From a virus, in the IMG/VR virus record IMGVR_UViG_3300006802_010503, positions 1-31,538 of that record: 31,538 nt of DNA, one strand, 5' to 3'. The notes beneath the pieces are model-generated. The model saw only the letters and a program-made list of their open reading frames with translations, was not told the DNA's origin and made no database searches. Positions 6,115 to 13,373 of this stretch are shown here, in pieces (position 1 is the first letter of the stretch; each line of letters opens with the position of its first letter). The position numbers and the translations under genes were made by a program.

Positions 6115-7035
6115 TTACCAGCGTTCTCCGTATTTGCCCATGCGGAATTGTCTGTCTAACGCATCTCGCAAATTGTTGTATTCGTCTTGTTCTGCTTCGT
6201 AGTCAAAGTCGTCTGTTGTTAGCAACAAATCGTCGTCGTCCCACAATGCGTCTAGTTGTGCTTGTGCAATGCTTCGCTGTTGCGCAAACTTGCTGGGCTT
6301 GTTGTAATTGTGCGTAGGCACATATACAGGCGCAACCACTTTTACTTGCGTCATGTGTTTAATGTTGCAGTCTTGCGCCATAATGTGCTCGCCCTGCTTC
6401 ATTTCGTATATGTACTCAAAAACAAGTTTGCATCGCTTCGCTGTTTCTTTCAGTATTGCTTCCGTGCTTGCGAACACAATGCTTCCTTTCTTTGTTTGCC
6501 CAAACCACAACGGGCTACTTGTTAGCCGCACTGCATACAAGCGTTGTTGCTTGTCGTAACTACGCAACCACAAAAGTGCCGCATTGCCACGCACTTCTGC
6601 AAGTCTGTCCACAAGTGCAGTTTCTTTCTTGCCGTGCGCCATGTAAGCAAACACTGCTTCGCTGTCCACTTGTGCTTGTCGCTTGTAGTCCACACACTTT
6701 GCAAGCAACTCGTTGTCGTTTGCAATGTGTCCGTTGTGTACACCAACAATTCCACCAACATCTATCGGGTGATTGTTGTCGTTGTTGCTGGGCTTGCCTT
6801 GCGTTGCCCATCGTGTATGCACAATGCCTGTTGTGCCAATTGTTTTGTCAAGGCTTCGTGCAAGTGCTTTGCCTGCCAATGCGCCTTTACGCACAAATGT
6901 TTGTCCTTTATCGTCGTGCCATGCAACGCCACTTGCATCTTTGCCACGCACTTCTAACAAGCGCAAAAGCACTCGTGCAACCATTGCTGGGTCACACTCG
7001 CCTTCTGCAATTTGGAATGCTCCTATACCACACAT
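6115..7035 (-). CDS. Class II glutamine amidotransferase
   Basis: A 306-residue glutaminase of the Ntn type. It begins MCGIGAF, so C2 becomes the N-terminal nucleophile after Met removal. RWATQG at 75-80 and the VGVHNGHI segment at 98-104 are the glutamine-binding motifs. These domains release ammonia from glutamine for a partner. Residues beyond about 190 have no synthetase domain that I recognise; the last 60 are acidic. The ribosome site AAGGAG precedes the ATG. It sits directly after the amidoligase gene, and near a preQ0 operon. Ammonia could go to the amidoligase product or, as in archaeosine-type DNA bases, to preQ0. A phage peptide-modifying role is a third option. Confidence 0.88.
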   Translation of the reverse strand: MCGIGAFQIAEGECDPAMVARVLLRLLEVRGKDASGVAWHDDKGQTFVRKGALAGKALARSLDKTIGTTGIVHTRWATQGKPSNNDNNHPIDVGGIVGVHNGHIANDNELLAKCVDYKRQAQVDSEAVFAYMAHGKKETALVDRLAEVRGNAALLWLRSYDKQQRLYAVRLTSSPLWFGQTKKGSIVFASTEAILKETAKRCKLVFEYIYEMKQGEHIMAQDCNIKHMTQVKVVAPVYVPTHNYNKPSKFAQQRSIAQAQLDALWDDDDLLLTTDDFDYEAEQDEYNNLRDALDRQFRMGKYGERW

Positions 7036-7062
7036 GTTCTGTCTCCTTTGTTGTTGTTGTTG

Positions 7063-8190
7063 TTACGAATTACGGCTTCGGACTGGAATGTTGCCTGCAC
7101 GCTGTGTCATGTATGCACACACATCAGCGTCTAGTGCTGTACCTGTTTGCAACGCTCCTAAGCGTGTTACTAATTCACGACCAGCAATTACACCTTCAAG
7201 TCTTGTAGGTGCGTTGTAAATACCATTTACAACTGTTCGCTTGTACTCTGCGCCAACAGGCAAGTTGTCGCATAACGCCATAAATGTTGTTTCATGTTTG
7301 CAAGCGTCAATAAATGCCAAGTGCATTGCAATCCATGCTGTTGCATTTTGCCCGTTAAGCGAACCATGATGACTACGAAATTCAAATGTGCCGTGTCTGT
7401 GATAACTTGCAACATTCAATGCGTAGTACCTGTCCATACTGCTTGCAAAGTTACGCCTGTCATTTGTTGTTTCCCAACTTGTTGCAAGGCGTGCGTTTGT
7501 GTCAGCACTGCGCAACGCAGACCAACGGCTGTTCACTCGTCGTTCAAGTATCCATGCCGTCATTGCCCACTGCCACGCACCGTAAGCCTTAATTATTCTT
7601 GTCTGGTGTTCCCTAGCAAGTTGGTCAACGCCAATGTGTATGTGCATGCCACACGACTCGTTAATGCGTGCGCCTGCATCTCGCAACACTTTCATTACTG
7701 TGCGCTCTTCTGTTAGTCCGTCACTGCCACTAAGCACAGGCGAAACAACTTCGCATGCACCATTGCGACTGTGCAAACTTGCGTCAGTAACAACTTTCCA
7801 TGTTGGGCGTGTGTTGTGATTGTATCCATTGTTCTCGCAAGTAATGCCAGCGTCACGCAACGCTCGTGCCGCATCACTTGTTGTCAAGCCCACACATTCA
7901 ATTTCAATTCCAAATGTCAGTGTGCTGTTTGTTTGCCATGCTGTCTGTTCATCAACAACAAGTGTTGTCGTGCGTCCGTTGTGTTGCACTGTAACTCTGC
8001 GTGGCGTGCTGACTGGAATTTCTGCATGTCGTCCACTGTGTCGCAAACCACTAATCCACATGAAGCGTGAAGTGCGTGGGTCTGCGAAACCCATAATGTT
8101 TGCAATCTCACGGAATGTTCTTCCTTGGTCATGCAATTCAAGAACTCGCAAATACTGTGCGAGTCTTTCTTGTGTTACTTGTCTTGGCAT
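7063..8190 (-). CDS. Putative amidoligase with N-terminal HTH-like segment
   Basis: A 375-residue protein of the amidoligase family related to glutamine synthetase, which forms amide bonds between a carboxylate and an amine using ATP. Evidence is FGIEIEC at about 93-99 with paired glutamates, MHIHIG at 182-187, and a late FEFRSHHGSLN segment. Residues 1-50 look like a helix-turn-helix (EIANIMGFADPRTSRF) ahead of the catalytic domain. Start at 8190 is set by AAGGAG seven bases upstream. It is followed at 28 bases by the amidotransferase, a pairing known in phages and bacteria. Its substrate may be a peptide, a cell-wall group or the modified base; sequence does not decide. Confidence 0.8.
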   Translation of the reverse strand: MPRQVTQERLAQYLRVLELHDQGRTFREIANIMGFADPRTSRFMWISGLRHSGRHAEIPVSTPRRVTVQHNGRTTTLVVDEQTAWQTNSTLTFGIEIECVGLTTSDAARALRDAGITCENNGYNHNTRPTWKVVTDASLHSRNGACEVVSPVLSGSDGLTEERTVMKVLRDAGARINESCGMHIHIGVDQLAREHQTRIIKAYGAWQWAMTAWILERRVNSRWSALRSADTNARLATSWETTNDRRNFASSMDRYYALNVASYHRHGTFEFRSHHGSLNGQNATAWIAMHLAFIDACKHETTFMALCDNLPVGAEYKRTVVNGIYNAPTRLEGVIAGRELVTRLGALQTGTALDADVCAYMTQRAGNIPVRSRNS

Positions 8191-8210
8191 TTTCTGTCTC
8201 CTTGTTTTCG

Positions 8211-8268
8211 CAAGTGGCGTTTCCACTTGTCTATAAGCAATGCTAGTGCCAGCAACAGCGCATATCAA
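8211..8268 (-). promoter_or_regulatory. Candidate promoter and hairpin before the amidoligase gene
   Basis: On the minus strand TTGATA (8268-8263) and TAGCAT (8245-8240) are 17 bases apart, close to the sigma-70 type consensus. Downstream, CAAGTGG and CCACTTG (8211-8229) form a perfect 7-base-pair hairpin with a 5-base loop, before the AAGGAG site. The 112-base gap between the upstream small gene and the amidoligase makes a promoter plausible; it is not proven. Confidence 0.4.
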
Positions 8269-8302
8269 CGATGCTTATTTCCTAAGAGATAGTGCAATTA
8301 TT

Positions 8303-8539
8303 TCAGCGCATAACAATTTGCTGATAGGTGAGTGTGCCTTTGCAGTCCAACAACTGCAAGAACTCATCATCATTTAATTGGCGTGCGTCATCAACATTTA
8401 TTAACGAACGACGTGCCAACACATCACGCAACTCAGCAACAGTGTTCGGATTCCAACCGCCTAGCAATTGTTGCAACACATCAGTTGCATCTTTGCCTGC
8501 TGTTACTTCACCATCTTGCCACAACACTGCAACGCTCAT
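8303..8539 (-). CDS. Small protein of unknown function, 78 aa
   Basis: The start at 8539 is chosen because its ATG overlaps the upstream stop as ATGA. The protein begins MSVAVLWQDGEVTAG, with a short beta-strand pattern, followed by two helices containing VLQQLLGGW and VAELRDVLARR, and a third helix DDEFLQLLDC. It has no membrane helix or signal peptide. I do not recognise a family. It forms a coupled pair with the HTH gene before it, so it may act with that regulator. Confidence 0.6.
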   Translation of the reverse strand: MSVAVLWQDGEVTAGKDATDVLQQLLGGWNPNTVAELRDVLARRSLINVDDARQLNDDEFLQLLDCKGTLTYQQIVMR

Positions 8540-8823
8540 ACTTGCCACCATTGTTTGCCCCAAATAGCAGTTGGGTGAACGCCTAATGCGTTGCACGCAA
8601 TTTGGTCTGCTTTTGCGTAATGCAAACCTTGTTGCGTTTCACCGTTGCGCCACTTCTGCAAAGTGCCAGCGTTAATACCTAACATTGCGGCGGCTTCACG
8701 GCAAGGCATGCCATCAACAATTTTTACCAAAGGTTCTGGACTTAAACGAACAGGTCGCTCGCGTGTGGTTGTTCGTGGTTGCGCCGTTGTCCAAACATTG
8801 CTGACAACAGGCGTGTCGCTCAT
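8536..8823 (-). CDS. HTH DNA-binding protein
   Basis: A 95-residue protein with a helix-turn-helix at about residues 40-64: EAAAMLGINAGTLQKWRNGE has the typical A-x-x-x-G spacing and ends in a recognition helix with KWRNGE. The first 35 residues are Thr/Arg-rich and probably flexible. The C-terminal third includes an LGVHPTAIWG segment. It is likely a transcription regulator or excisionase-like binder. It follows an Xre-type gene and overlaps the next small gene by four bases, so three regulators or small accessory proteins form one block. Confidence 0.7.
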   Translation of the reverse strand: MSDTPVVSNVWTTAQPRTTTRERPVRLSPEPLVKIVDGMPCREAAAMLGINAGTLQKWRNGETQQGLHYAKADQIACNALGVHPTAIWGKQWWQV

Positions 8824-8838
8824 GCAACCTGCCGTGCA

Positions 8839-9108
8839 TTAGGTGCGTGCTTCAACATTCGGGTCGTTGTTCGGGTATGCAATAGCAAACAACAATTCAC
8901 CTTGCGGATAATTAAGTGCTGTTTCAATACGAACAATGTCGTCAATTCCGGGAGTAACTTTGCCACATTCCCAACTACTAACGAGCGGCTGACTAACTGC
9001 CAACAATTCTGCCAATTTAATTTGGCTGACATTTGTTAATGCCCTCGCTTTCTTTATTGCACTCGCCGCACTGTCTCGCAGGTCTGTTCGTACTCGTCTT
9101 GCACTCAT
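8839..9108 (-). CDS. Xre/Cro-type HTH regulator
   Basis: The start at 9108 is set by AAGGAG nine bases upstream and gives an 89-residue protein. The HTH_3 domain spans about residues 15-72: IKKARALTNVSQIKLAELLAV, then SQPLVSSWECGKVTPG as turn and recognition helix, and DDIVRIETAL as helix 4-5. Such proteins repress phage promoters. With no integrase in view, it may control early-late timing or superinfection, not lysogeny. Gene order SLT-protein, Xre, HTH, small protein suggests one regulatory cluster. Confidence 0.85.
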   Translation of the reverse strand: MSARRVRTDLRDSAASAIKKARALTNVSQIKLAELLAVSQPLVSSWECGKVTPGIDDIVRIETALNYPQGELLFAIAYPNNDPNVEART

Positions 9109-9148
9109 GTCGCTGTTCTCCTTGTTTGTCACTATATCAGTTGTTGTG

Positions 9149-9676
9149 TTAGTTGTCTTGCTTGTAAGTCGCCTTCCAATGCGACAAGCCTTTGCCATTA
9201 TCGTACAACTCTGCGGCAACTGCCAAGTTGCAGTCTATGTCAAGCAACCCAGCCAAATTGTTTTCTAGTGCCTGCTTGCCACAAATGCGGCGCACACGCT
9301 CTTTATGACCGCTGTTTATTTGTAGCAAGCCACTGTCCCATGTGCCGTTTTTATTGAGTGAATAAGTCATGTTGCCTTGTTTATCCCATCGTGCATTTAT
9401 GGCATTTGGGTTGCAACGGCTTTCACGATAAGCAATGTAAGCAAATGGGTCTGCTGGCAAACCGTATTCAGCCAACTTTGCAACGGTTGCTTTGTTGCAC
9501 CGTTTGCCTTCTGGGGCAAGTGGCAATGTGGTTGTTGTTGTTGTAGTGGTAGTTGTTGTGGGTAACGCTGTTGTTTGGTAATTAACAACGCTTGTTGTTG
9601 GTGCTTGTGTTGCTTGCACTGCGCAACTAGGCGCAAATGCTGTACTAATAAGAATTATTGCTATCAGTCGTTTCAT
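9149..9676 (-). CDS. Exported lysozyme/transglycosylase-like protein with Thr stalk
   Basis: A 175-residue exported wall hydrolase. The start at 9676 follows GGAG. Residues 1-18 are a signal sequence (KR, then LIAIILISTAFA) ending APSC, a weak lipobox with C18 as possible lipid anchor. A run of about 12 threonines at 40-51 forms a stalk. Residues 60-172 look like an SLT-type domain: YRESRCNP with catalytic-type E85, then GLLQIN at 116-121. Cysteines at 60, 88, 132 and 149 could make disulfides. It lies among regulators, far from the lysis genes, so it may alter the host wall or block superinfection. Start overlaps the upstream HTH gene by 32 bases. Confidence 0.75.
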   Translation of the reverse strand: MKRLIAIILISTAFAPSCAVQATQAPTTSVVNYQTTALPTTTTTTTTTTTLPLAPEGKRCNKATVAKLAEYGLPADPFAYIAYRESRCNPNAINARWDKQGNMTYSLNKNGTWDSGLLQINSGHKERVRRICGKQALENNLAGLLDIDCNLAVAAELYDNGKGLSHWKATYKQDN

Positions 9677-10172
9677 TGGAAATCTCCTGTGCTTGTGCTT
9701 CAAATCTTTGTGAAAGTTTCAACATTGTTTTTTTCATTGTTGGTGTGCATGTTTCGGATAACTCACGAAACTGTTGTGCTGTTGCCAATAAGCCGTCTTT
9801 GGTAGGCGTGGCTTCTGCCTTTGGTATTTCTAAAGGATACACCAGCAGTTCTTGTTTCTCATTCATATTGGGTCTAGTTTGTGCAACACTTTTGCGCTTA
9901 CCCGTTGCGGCAATTCTTGTATGGGGTAGGGCAAGATTTGTTGCTACCCCCATAGGCAAAGCCAGCACTGTATAAAGATTGCTTGTCCAATCGCCAGCAT
10001 TGTTTTTTCGTTTGCGTTGCAAGATTGCGCCGTGTTCTACCAATTCTTTCAATGCTCTATCAACTGTTGCAATACTCATGCGACTGCGCATTGCAAGCGT
10101 GCGCCTGCTTGGGTAGCACTCACCACTTTTGTTGTCTGCATATGCGCAAACAGCAGTAAACCCGAATCGCAC
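9645..10172 (-). CDS. HTH_36-like replication/transcription protein, N-terminus disrupted
   Basis: A 175-residue frame with a GTG start. Residues 10-50 hold the second half of a helix-turn-helix of the HTH_36 type: ADNKSGECYPSRRTLAMRS, then TVDRALKELVEHGAI. The C-terminal half is basic to neutral and low in structure, with a helical MKKTMLKLSQRFEAQAQEI. Usual family members start with a strand-helix segment ahead of ADNK; that part is present upstream but in another frame (10144-10224). Thus the annotated start at 10172 is probably not the natural one. Such proteins act as replication initiators or regulators in phages and plasmids. Confidence 0.55.
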   Translation of the reverse strand: MRFGFTAVCAYADNKSGECYPSRRTLAMRSRMSIATVDRALKELVEHGAILQRKRKNNAGDWTSNLYTVLALPMGVATNLALPHTRIAATGKRKSVAQTRPNMNEKQELLVYPLEIPKAEATPTKDGLLATAQQFRELSETCTPTMKKTMLKLSQRFEAQAQEISNETTDSNNSY

Positions 10173-10265
10173 TGCTACTTATTGGCAGGTCTAATACCCA
10201 TTCGGGAATCACCGCAAAGTAAACCTGTGCATCAACTGCGTTTTGTGTGTTATATCCTGTGTCAT
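10144..10265 (-). pseudogene. Out-of-frame N-terminal half of the HTH_36-like gene
   Basis: An AAGGAG and ATG at 10265 open a frame identical to that of the HTH gene, but it meets TGA after 18 codons. From 10224 to 10144 the -1 frame encodes VYFAVIPEWVLDLPIS then AIRVYCCLR, the expected start of this domain. One extra base near the A run at 10241-10244 and one missing base near 10143 would restore a single reading frame. The cause may be mutation, assembly error or, less likely, double recoding. Confidence 0.55.
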
Positions 10266-10334
10266 AACAACTTGTCTCCTTGATTAGTTGGGTAGTGGCG
10301 TGGCGTTGGGCTGTCTCCTTGCGTCACGCCATTG

Positions 10335-10790
10335 CTATTCGCCAAACAATTGTGCGAACGAAGTTAATCGCATTACAACAAGTCCTTCAGTTGTCCCGTC
10401 AGGCATTGCTATAAGTGCAAAAGGTCTTGGGTCGCCAATGCTTCGCTGTTGTTTGCTTTGTGTTTCTGCCAATAAATACTTTGTCCATATCACCGCAACT
10501 TGCGCACCTGCTTTTACTTCTACACGCAAATCGCCGCCCCAATGTTCTTCGTGGCGTGTGTTTGCGCCGCCTATGCCTAATTGCTTGCGTGCTCGCCGCG
10601 CTTTACTGTCGCCCTTCCGTCTATTTCGCTTGCCCCTTGCAACAGGGTCAGCACAATTTTTGACACGACGCTTATTATCACGCCCCATTTTGCCAAGCGT
10701 GCCAAACAACGGACAACTTTTGTCACCGCATTTTTCTCTGTTGCCTTCACACTCACCCTTTCGTGGCAGTTGTTCTTGCGTCATGCGCAT
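10335..10790 (-). CDS. Resolvase-like nuclease (putative)
   Basis: A 151-residue basic protein. The N-terminus has four cysteines (CEGNREKCGDKSC and a later NCADP) that could bind zinc. A strongly basic central part, RGKRNRRKGDSKARRARKQLG, leads to HEEHWGGDLRVEVKAG at about 81-96, where EHW and EVK resemble the D/E-x-K pattern of PD-(D/E)XK nucleases. I associate this layout with Holliday-junction-resolvase-like proteins of actinophages. The neighbours are an exonuclease and annealing protein, which fits a recombination set. Assignment rests on motifs only. Confidence 0.55.
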   Translation of the reverse strand: MRMTQEQLPRKGECEGNREKCGDKSCPLFGTLGKMGRDNKRRVKNCADPVARGKRNRRKGDSKARRARKQLGIGGANTRHEEHWGGDLRVEVKAGAQVAVIWTKYLLAETQSKQQRSIGDPRPFALIAMPDGTTEGLVVMRLTSFAQLFGE

Positions 10791-11271
10791 TTACCTTATC
10801 CACAATTCTGCCAATTTCTGTTGCTTGATATATATTGAAACCATGTTTGCCTGCTTCTCTGCACTGCAACAACAACTTTTCTAATAACTCTTTTCGTTCA
10901 CCTGCTCGTGTTGTTGCTGGCGTATCAAACACTTCGTCGTCTTTGTAGTAACAGCGAAACTGTTTTGCAACATAAGGGTGGCAACGCATAATTTTCTTGC
11001 GCAACATGAACACCTCGCCTGCTTTGTGCAAATTACTTAACACTCCACTTGCTTGTCCGTGATGCAAATTAAGTTGCTGTCCAATAGCAATCCAAATGCA
11101 ACCATTGCGTCCTGCTTTGTTTAGCAATTGCAATACTGCTTGTTGCCTTTTACTTAGCGTGCCGTCTGCAACTTCATCTATTGCTCTTGCAATGCTTGTT
11201 GGGCGTTCCACATAACCGCCCGTGCCGTTGTATGGCGTAAACAATTGTTCATTAGAAGTCATCATCATCAC
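10753..11271 (-). CDS. Winged-helix DNA-binding protein
   Basis: A 172-residue protein starting in a run of four ATG codons, so the exact start is open. Residues about 38-90 form a winged helix: SKRQQAVLQLLNKAG, WIAIGQQLNLHHGQASGVLSNLHKAG, and a wing with EVFMLRKK. The C-terminal part has a basic YVAKQFRCYYK segment and a helix ELLEKLLLQCREAG. It overlaps the upstream gene by 20 bases and the downstream nuclease gene by 38. A regulator or replication accessory protein is likely; no closer family recognised. Confidence 0.65.
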   Translation of the reverse strand: MMMMTSNEQLFTPYNGTGGYVERPTSIARAIDEVADGTLSKRQQAVLQLLNKAGRNGCIWIAIGQQLNLHHGQASGVLSNLHKAGEVFMLRKKIMRCHPYVAKQFRCYYKDDEVFDTPATTRAGERKELLEKLLLQCREAGKHGFNIYQATEIGRIVDKVNAHDARTTATKG

Positions 11272-11488
11272 TGCTGTCTCTTTCTTCGTAGTCGTTTAAG
11301 TTTGGTAGATGTTCCACAATTTGCCCAATGTCGTTAAGCAAAACAATTTTTCCGCTTTGCCACGGCTCGTCGTATTGCTCTTTTATCCAAGTCCGTGCAA
11401 ATGTGCTTGCGGCACTAAGTCGCAACGCTTCAAATGAATGCCGTTCCAACTGTGTGCCTTGCACTGCTCGTATTGTCCACTCTGCCAT
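11252..11488 (-). CDS. Small acidic-tailed protein, unknown function
   Basis: A 78-residue protein whose ATG overlaps the previous stop in TAATG, so the start is well supported. It begins with a strand-rich AEWTIRAVQGTQLERHSF, continues with a helix containing ALRLSAASTFARTW, and ends in the acidic tail DSSDDDDF. The acidic tail is of the kind seen in single-strand binding proteins, but no OB-fold pattern is convincing. It sits directly after the annealing protein gene, so a recombination partner is possible. Confidence 0.6.
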   Translation of the reverse strand: MAEWTIRAVQGTQLERHSFEALRLSAASTFARTWIKEQYDEPWQSGKIVLLNDIGQIVEHLPNLNDYEERDSSDDDDF

Positions 11489-12138
11489 TATTTGTCTCCT
11501 TCTGTGTGTTGCACTTTTGCTTTGCCTTGCTCGTCATAAACAAGTAACGCCTTGTCGTTTTTTAGTGCAAGCAAGTCGTTAATTAGTTGCTTTGCTTGTT
11601 GCACATCAAGTTTGTCTAGTGCAGTGCCATTAGTTAAGTCTGTCATTAACTTGTCGTCTGCTTGCACTTGTTCTTTAAGTGCCTTGACATATTTAATTTG
11701 CGCAACACTTGCAACGCCTGTTGTGTTGCGTTGTGCAGGTTGCGTTTTCGTAAGCGGTAAAACATTGCTCGCAGGTTTAGTGCTTTCCTGTTGCCTGTTA
11801 CGCACTTCATCTAAACTCGCAATCTTTTGTGTGTCCGCCGCAAGGCACGCAACAATTGCTCTGCCCCATGCGCTTGTCTCTGCGTTCATAACTTCGCTGT
11901 CTTTTGTGAAGTTTGTTTTGCCAATGCTTGGCTCTGCCGCAACTGCAACAGCAGGCATCGGGTCGTCTGGTGTGCGAAAGCATGCCGCCGTGTACACAAT
12001 AAATTCCCGTCCGCCTATCTCCATAAGCACGAACGGAATTTCTGGGTTGTACGGACGCAAGCAACCTGTTGGGTACTGCTCTTTGAACTTGCGTATGCGC
12101 TCTGCCACGTCTACATAACTGTCCATGAAATTACTCAT
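11488..12138 (-). CDS. Single-strand annealing protein-like (Erf/Sak type)
   Basis: A 216-residue protein. The N-terminal domain (1-115) has YVDVAERIRKFKEQYPTG at the start and later NAETSAWGRAIVACLA, a signature I associate with phage annealing/recombination mediators in actinophages. A Gln/Thr-rich linker follows at about 120-140, then a helical C-terminal domain (145-200). It should pair with the YqaJ-type exonuclease in a two-component recombination system: the nuclease resects, this protein anneals. An AAGGAG lies before the ATG. The broad family call is fair; which superfamily it belongs to is less sure. Confidence 0.65.
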   Translation of the reverse strand: MSNFMDSYVDVAERIRKFKEQYPTGCLRPYNPEIPFVLMEIGGREFIVYTAACFRTPDDPMPAVAVAAEPSIGKTNFTKDSEVMNAETSAWGRAIVACLAADTQKIASLDEVRNRQQESTKPASNVLPLTKTQPAQRNTTGVASVAQIKYVKALKEQVQADDKLMTDLTNGTALDKLDVQQAKQLINDLLALKNDKALLVYDEQGKAKVQHTEGDK

Positions 12139-12159
12139 GTTGTCTCCTTGTTTGTTGTT

Positions 12160-12534
12160 TTATTTTGTTATCCGTAGCACTCTAAAAGTGCTGTCGGTTG
12201 TGTATGCACTAGCCAACTCTGGGTGGGCAAGTGCAAAAGCCTTTGTGTCAAGTCGTCGTGTGCTTTGCGCTTTGTACGACAACACACGCTGTCCGCCAAC
12301 AGTTGCAAACTCGTGCTCGCGCATAATGTTCGCAATTGTGTCTTTAATTTGTTTTTCTCGTGCATCATATTCTTTTAATGCTTCTTTAATCGCTTCCCAT
12401 TCAGCAATCAGTGCAAGCGCATTGCTGTCTAATTCTATTGTGCCTTCGGGTTTTGCGTACAACGACGCAACTTGCGGTGCAGTAAGCACAGTGTCGTTGG
12501 GCAAGCGTTGTTCGTCTATCGCATTGCAAAACAT
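12160..12534 (-). CDS. YqaJ-like C-terminal region, or separate small partner
   Basis: A 124-residue frame overlapping the exonuclease gene by 19 bases in the -1 frame. It has a helix DSNALALIAEWEAIKEALKEYDARE, a second helix that includes DTIANIMREHEFA, then strands VGGQRVLSYKAQ and a closing TDSTFRVLRI. The closing segment matches the C-terminal tail of full-length YqaJ-family nucleases, which are about 315-320 residues. Together the two frames give about that length. The ATG at 12534 could start it separately by coupling. No canonical slippery heptamer was found at the overlap. Confidence 0.6.
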   Translation of the reverse strand: MFCNAIDEQRLPNDTVLTAPQVASLYAKPEGTIELDSNALALIAEWEAIKEALKEYDAREKQIKDTIANIMREHEFATVGGQRVLSYKAQSTRRLDTKAFALAHPELASAYTTDSTFRVLRITK

Positions 12535-13091
12535 TTAACTTGCTCAATCATTTGCGCAATTGCGTCATCAACACGCACTACATCTTGCAAACCTAAACGC
12601 ATGTGTTTATCTAGCACAACAAAAGTAACTTTCTCTGTTTCCGTGCAGTGCATTTGTGCTTGTGCTTGCCACCACCATGCAGTAGGCAGTTCTTGTCCTA
12701 ATGCCCAGCGATTGTTCGTCTTTGCTTCCACAACAACATTTCGCTCGCCGCCCATGCCCCGTGCGTCAAGTGTTGCAATAATGCGCCCATTCAAATACAT
12801 AACATCAGGCGTTATTAACGGCATCAGCAATTCGTTTTGTGCGTGCTGTATTAACGCAGGTTCAAGCACATTGCCCCGTGTCATTGCTTCGTTGGGTTCA
12901 TTTACAACTACGGACTGCAATTTGCGTACTGCTAAATCTGTTACCGTTTCATAGTCGCTTGCACCCATCACAATGCTCACTTCGCTACTGCCCACAATGC
13001 ACTTGTCGTTGTAACGGTGTCGTGCTTGCAACCAATCCTTTGTGCCGTGTGTTGGTTTTTTTATTTCTATCGCTGTTGTTTTATTTGTCAT
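12516..13091 (-). CDS. YqaJ/lambda-type exonuclease, catalytic part
   Basis: A 191-residue nuclease of the YqaJ viral recombinase family. It starts with GTKDWLQARHRY and GSSEVSIVMG, the conserved substrate-entry segment. RGNVLEP at 88-94, ATLDARG and VVVEAKT at about 125-131 supply the D and ExK metal residues. Enzymes of this kind degrade one DNA strand from ends to give tails for annealing. It is the first gene after the terminator at 13145-13186, so it likely heads an early transcript. The C-terminal region usually present is in the next overlapping frame. Confidence 0.85.
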   Translation of the reverse strand: MTNKTTAIEIKKPTHGTKDWLQARHRYNDKCIVGSSEVSIVMGASDYETVTDLAVRKLQSVVVNEPNEAMTRGNVLEPALIQHAQNELLMPLITPDVMYLNGRIIATLDARGMGGERNVVVEAKTNNRWALGQELPTAWWWQAQAQMHCTETEKVTFVVLDKHMRLGLQDVVRVDDAIAQMIEQVKCFAMR

Positions 13092-13144
13092 GCAAATAAC
13101 TTTACTGCGAAAGTGTTGCAGAATTAGCGATGTAAATAATTAAA

Positions 13145-13186
13145 GTGGCACGACGGTCAGACAGCGACATGCAACCGCCGTGCCAC
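13145..13186 (-). terminator. Strong rho-independent terminator ending the late genes
   Basis: GTGGCACGGCGGT and ACCGTCGTGCCAC (minus strand) pair over 13 bases with one G-U pair, around a 16-base loop. The run TTTAATTATTT follows leftward. The stem starts at the first base after the stop codon of the small membrane protein. It separates the virion and lysis genes from the recombination genes. Confidence 0.88.
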
Positions 13187-13372
13187 CTACTTTCGTTTTA
13201 AGTTTTTACGAGTGTGGTCAAGTAAGTGTGTGTCAATTTTCGTTTCAATGCGCTTAATGCCATCAACAACCATTGCATGGTCACGACTATTATCTTTACG
13301 GCTCTGCTTAATAAGCGCAACAATGACGCCACCAATAACAGTTATTACAGCAACAACAATTGCACTGTCCAT
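13187..13372 (-). CDS. Small membrane protein, holin-like
   Basis: A 61-residue protein starting MDSAIVVAVITVIGGVIVALI, a single N-terminal membrane helix. A charged, helical tail follows: KQSRKDNSRDH, then IKRIETKIDTHLLDHTRKNLKRK. One-helix proteins of this form accompany endolysin genes in actinophages and are often second holins or spanin-like partners. The start at 13372 lies one base after the endolysin stop. It is the last gene before the terminator. Confidence 0.7.
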   Translation of the reverse strand: MDSAIVVAVITVIGGVIVALIKQSRKDNSRDHAMVVDGIKRIETKIDTHLLDHTRKNLKRK

Positions 13373-13373
13373 G

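Noticed and set aside
6456-7208. Long plus-strand open frame of 250 codons
   Set aside because: It lies opposite the amidotransferase and amidoligase genes, has Cys/His/Leu-rich shadow composition, no ribosome site, and no recognisable domain.
11552-12118. Plus-strand open frame of 188 codons
   Set aside because: It is antisense to the annealing protein gene. The protein is a Ser/Ala/Cys-rich shadow without motifs.
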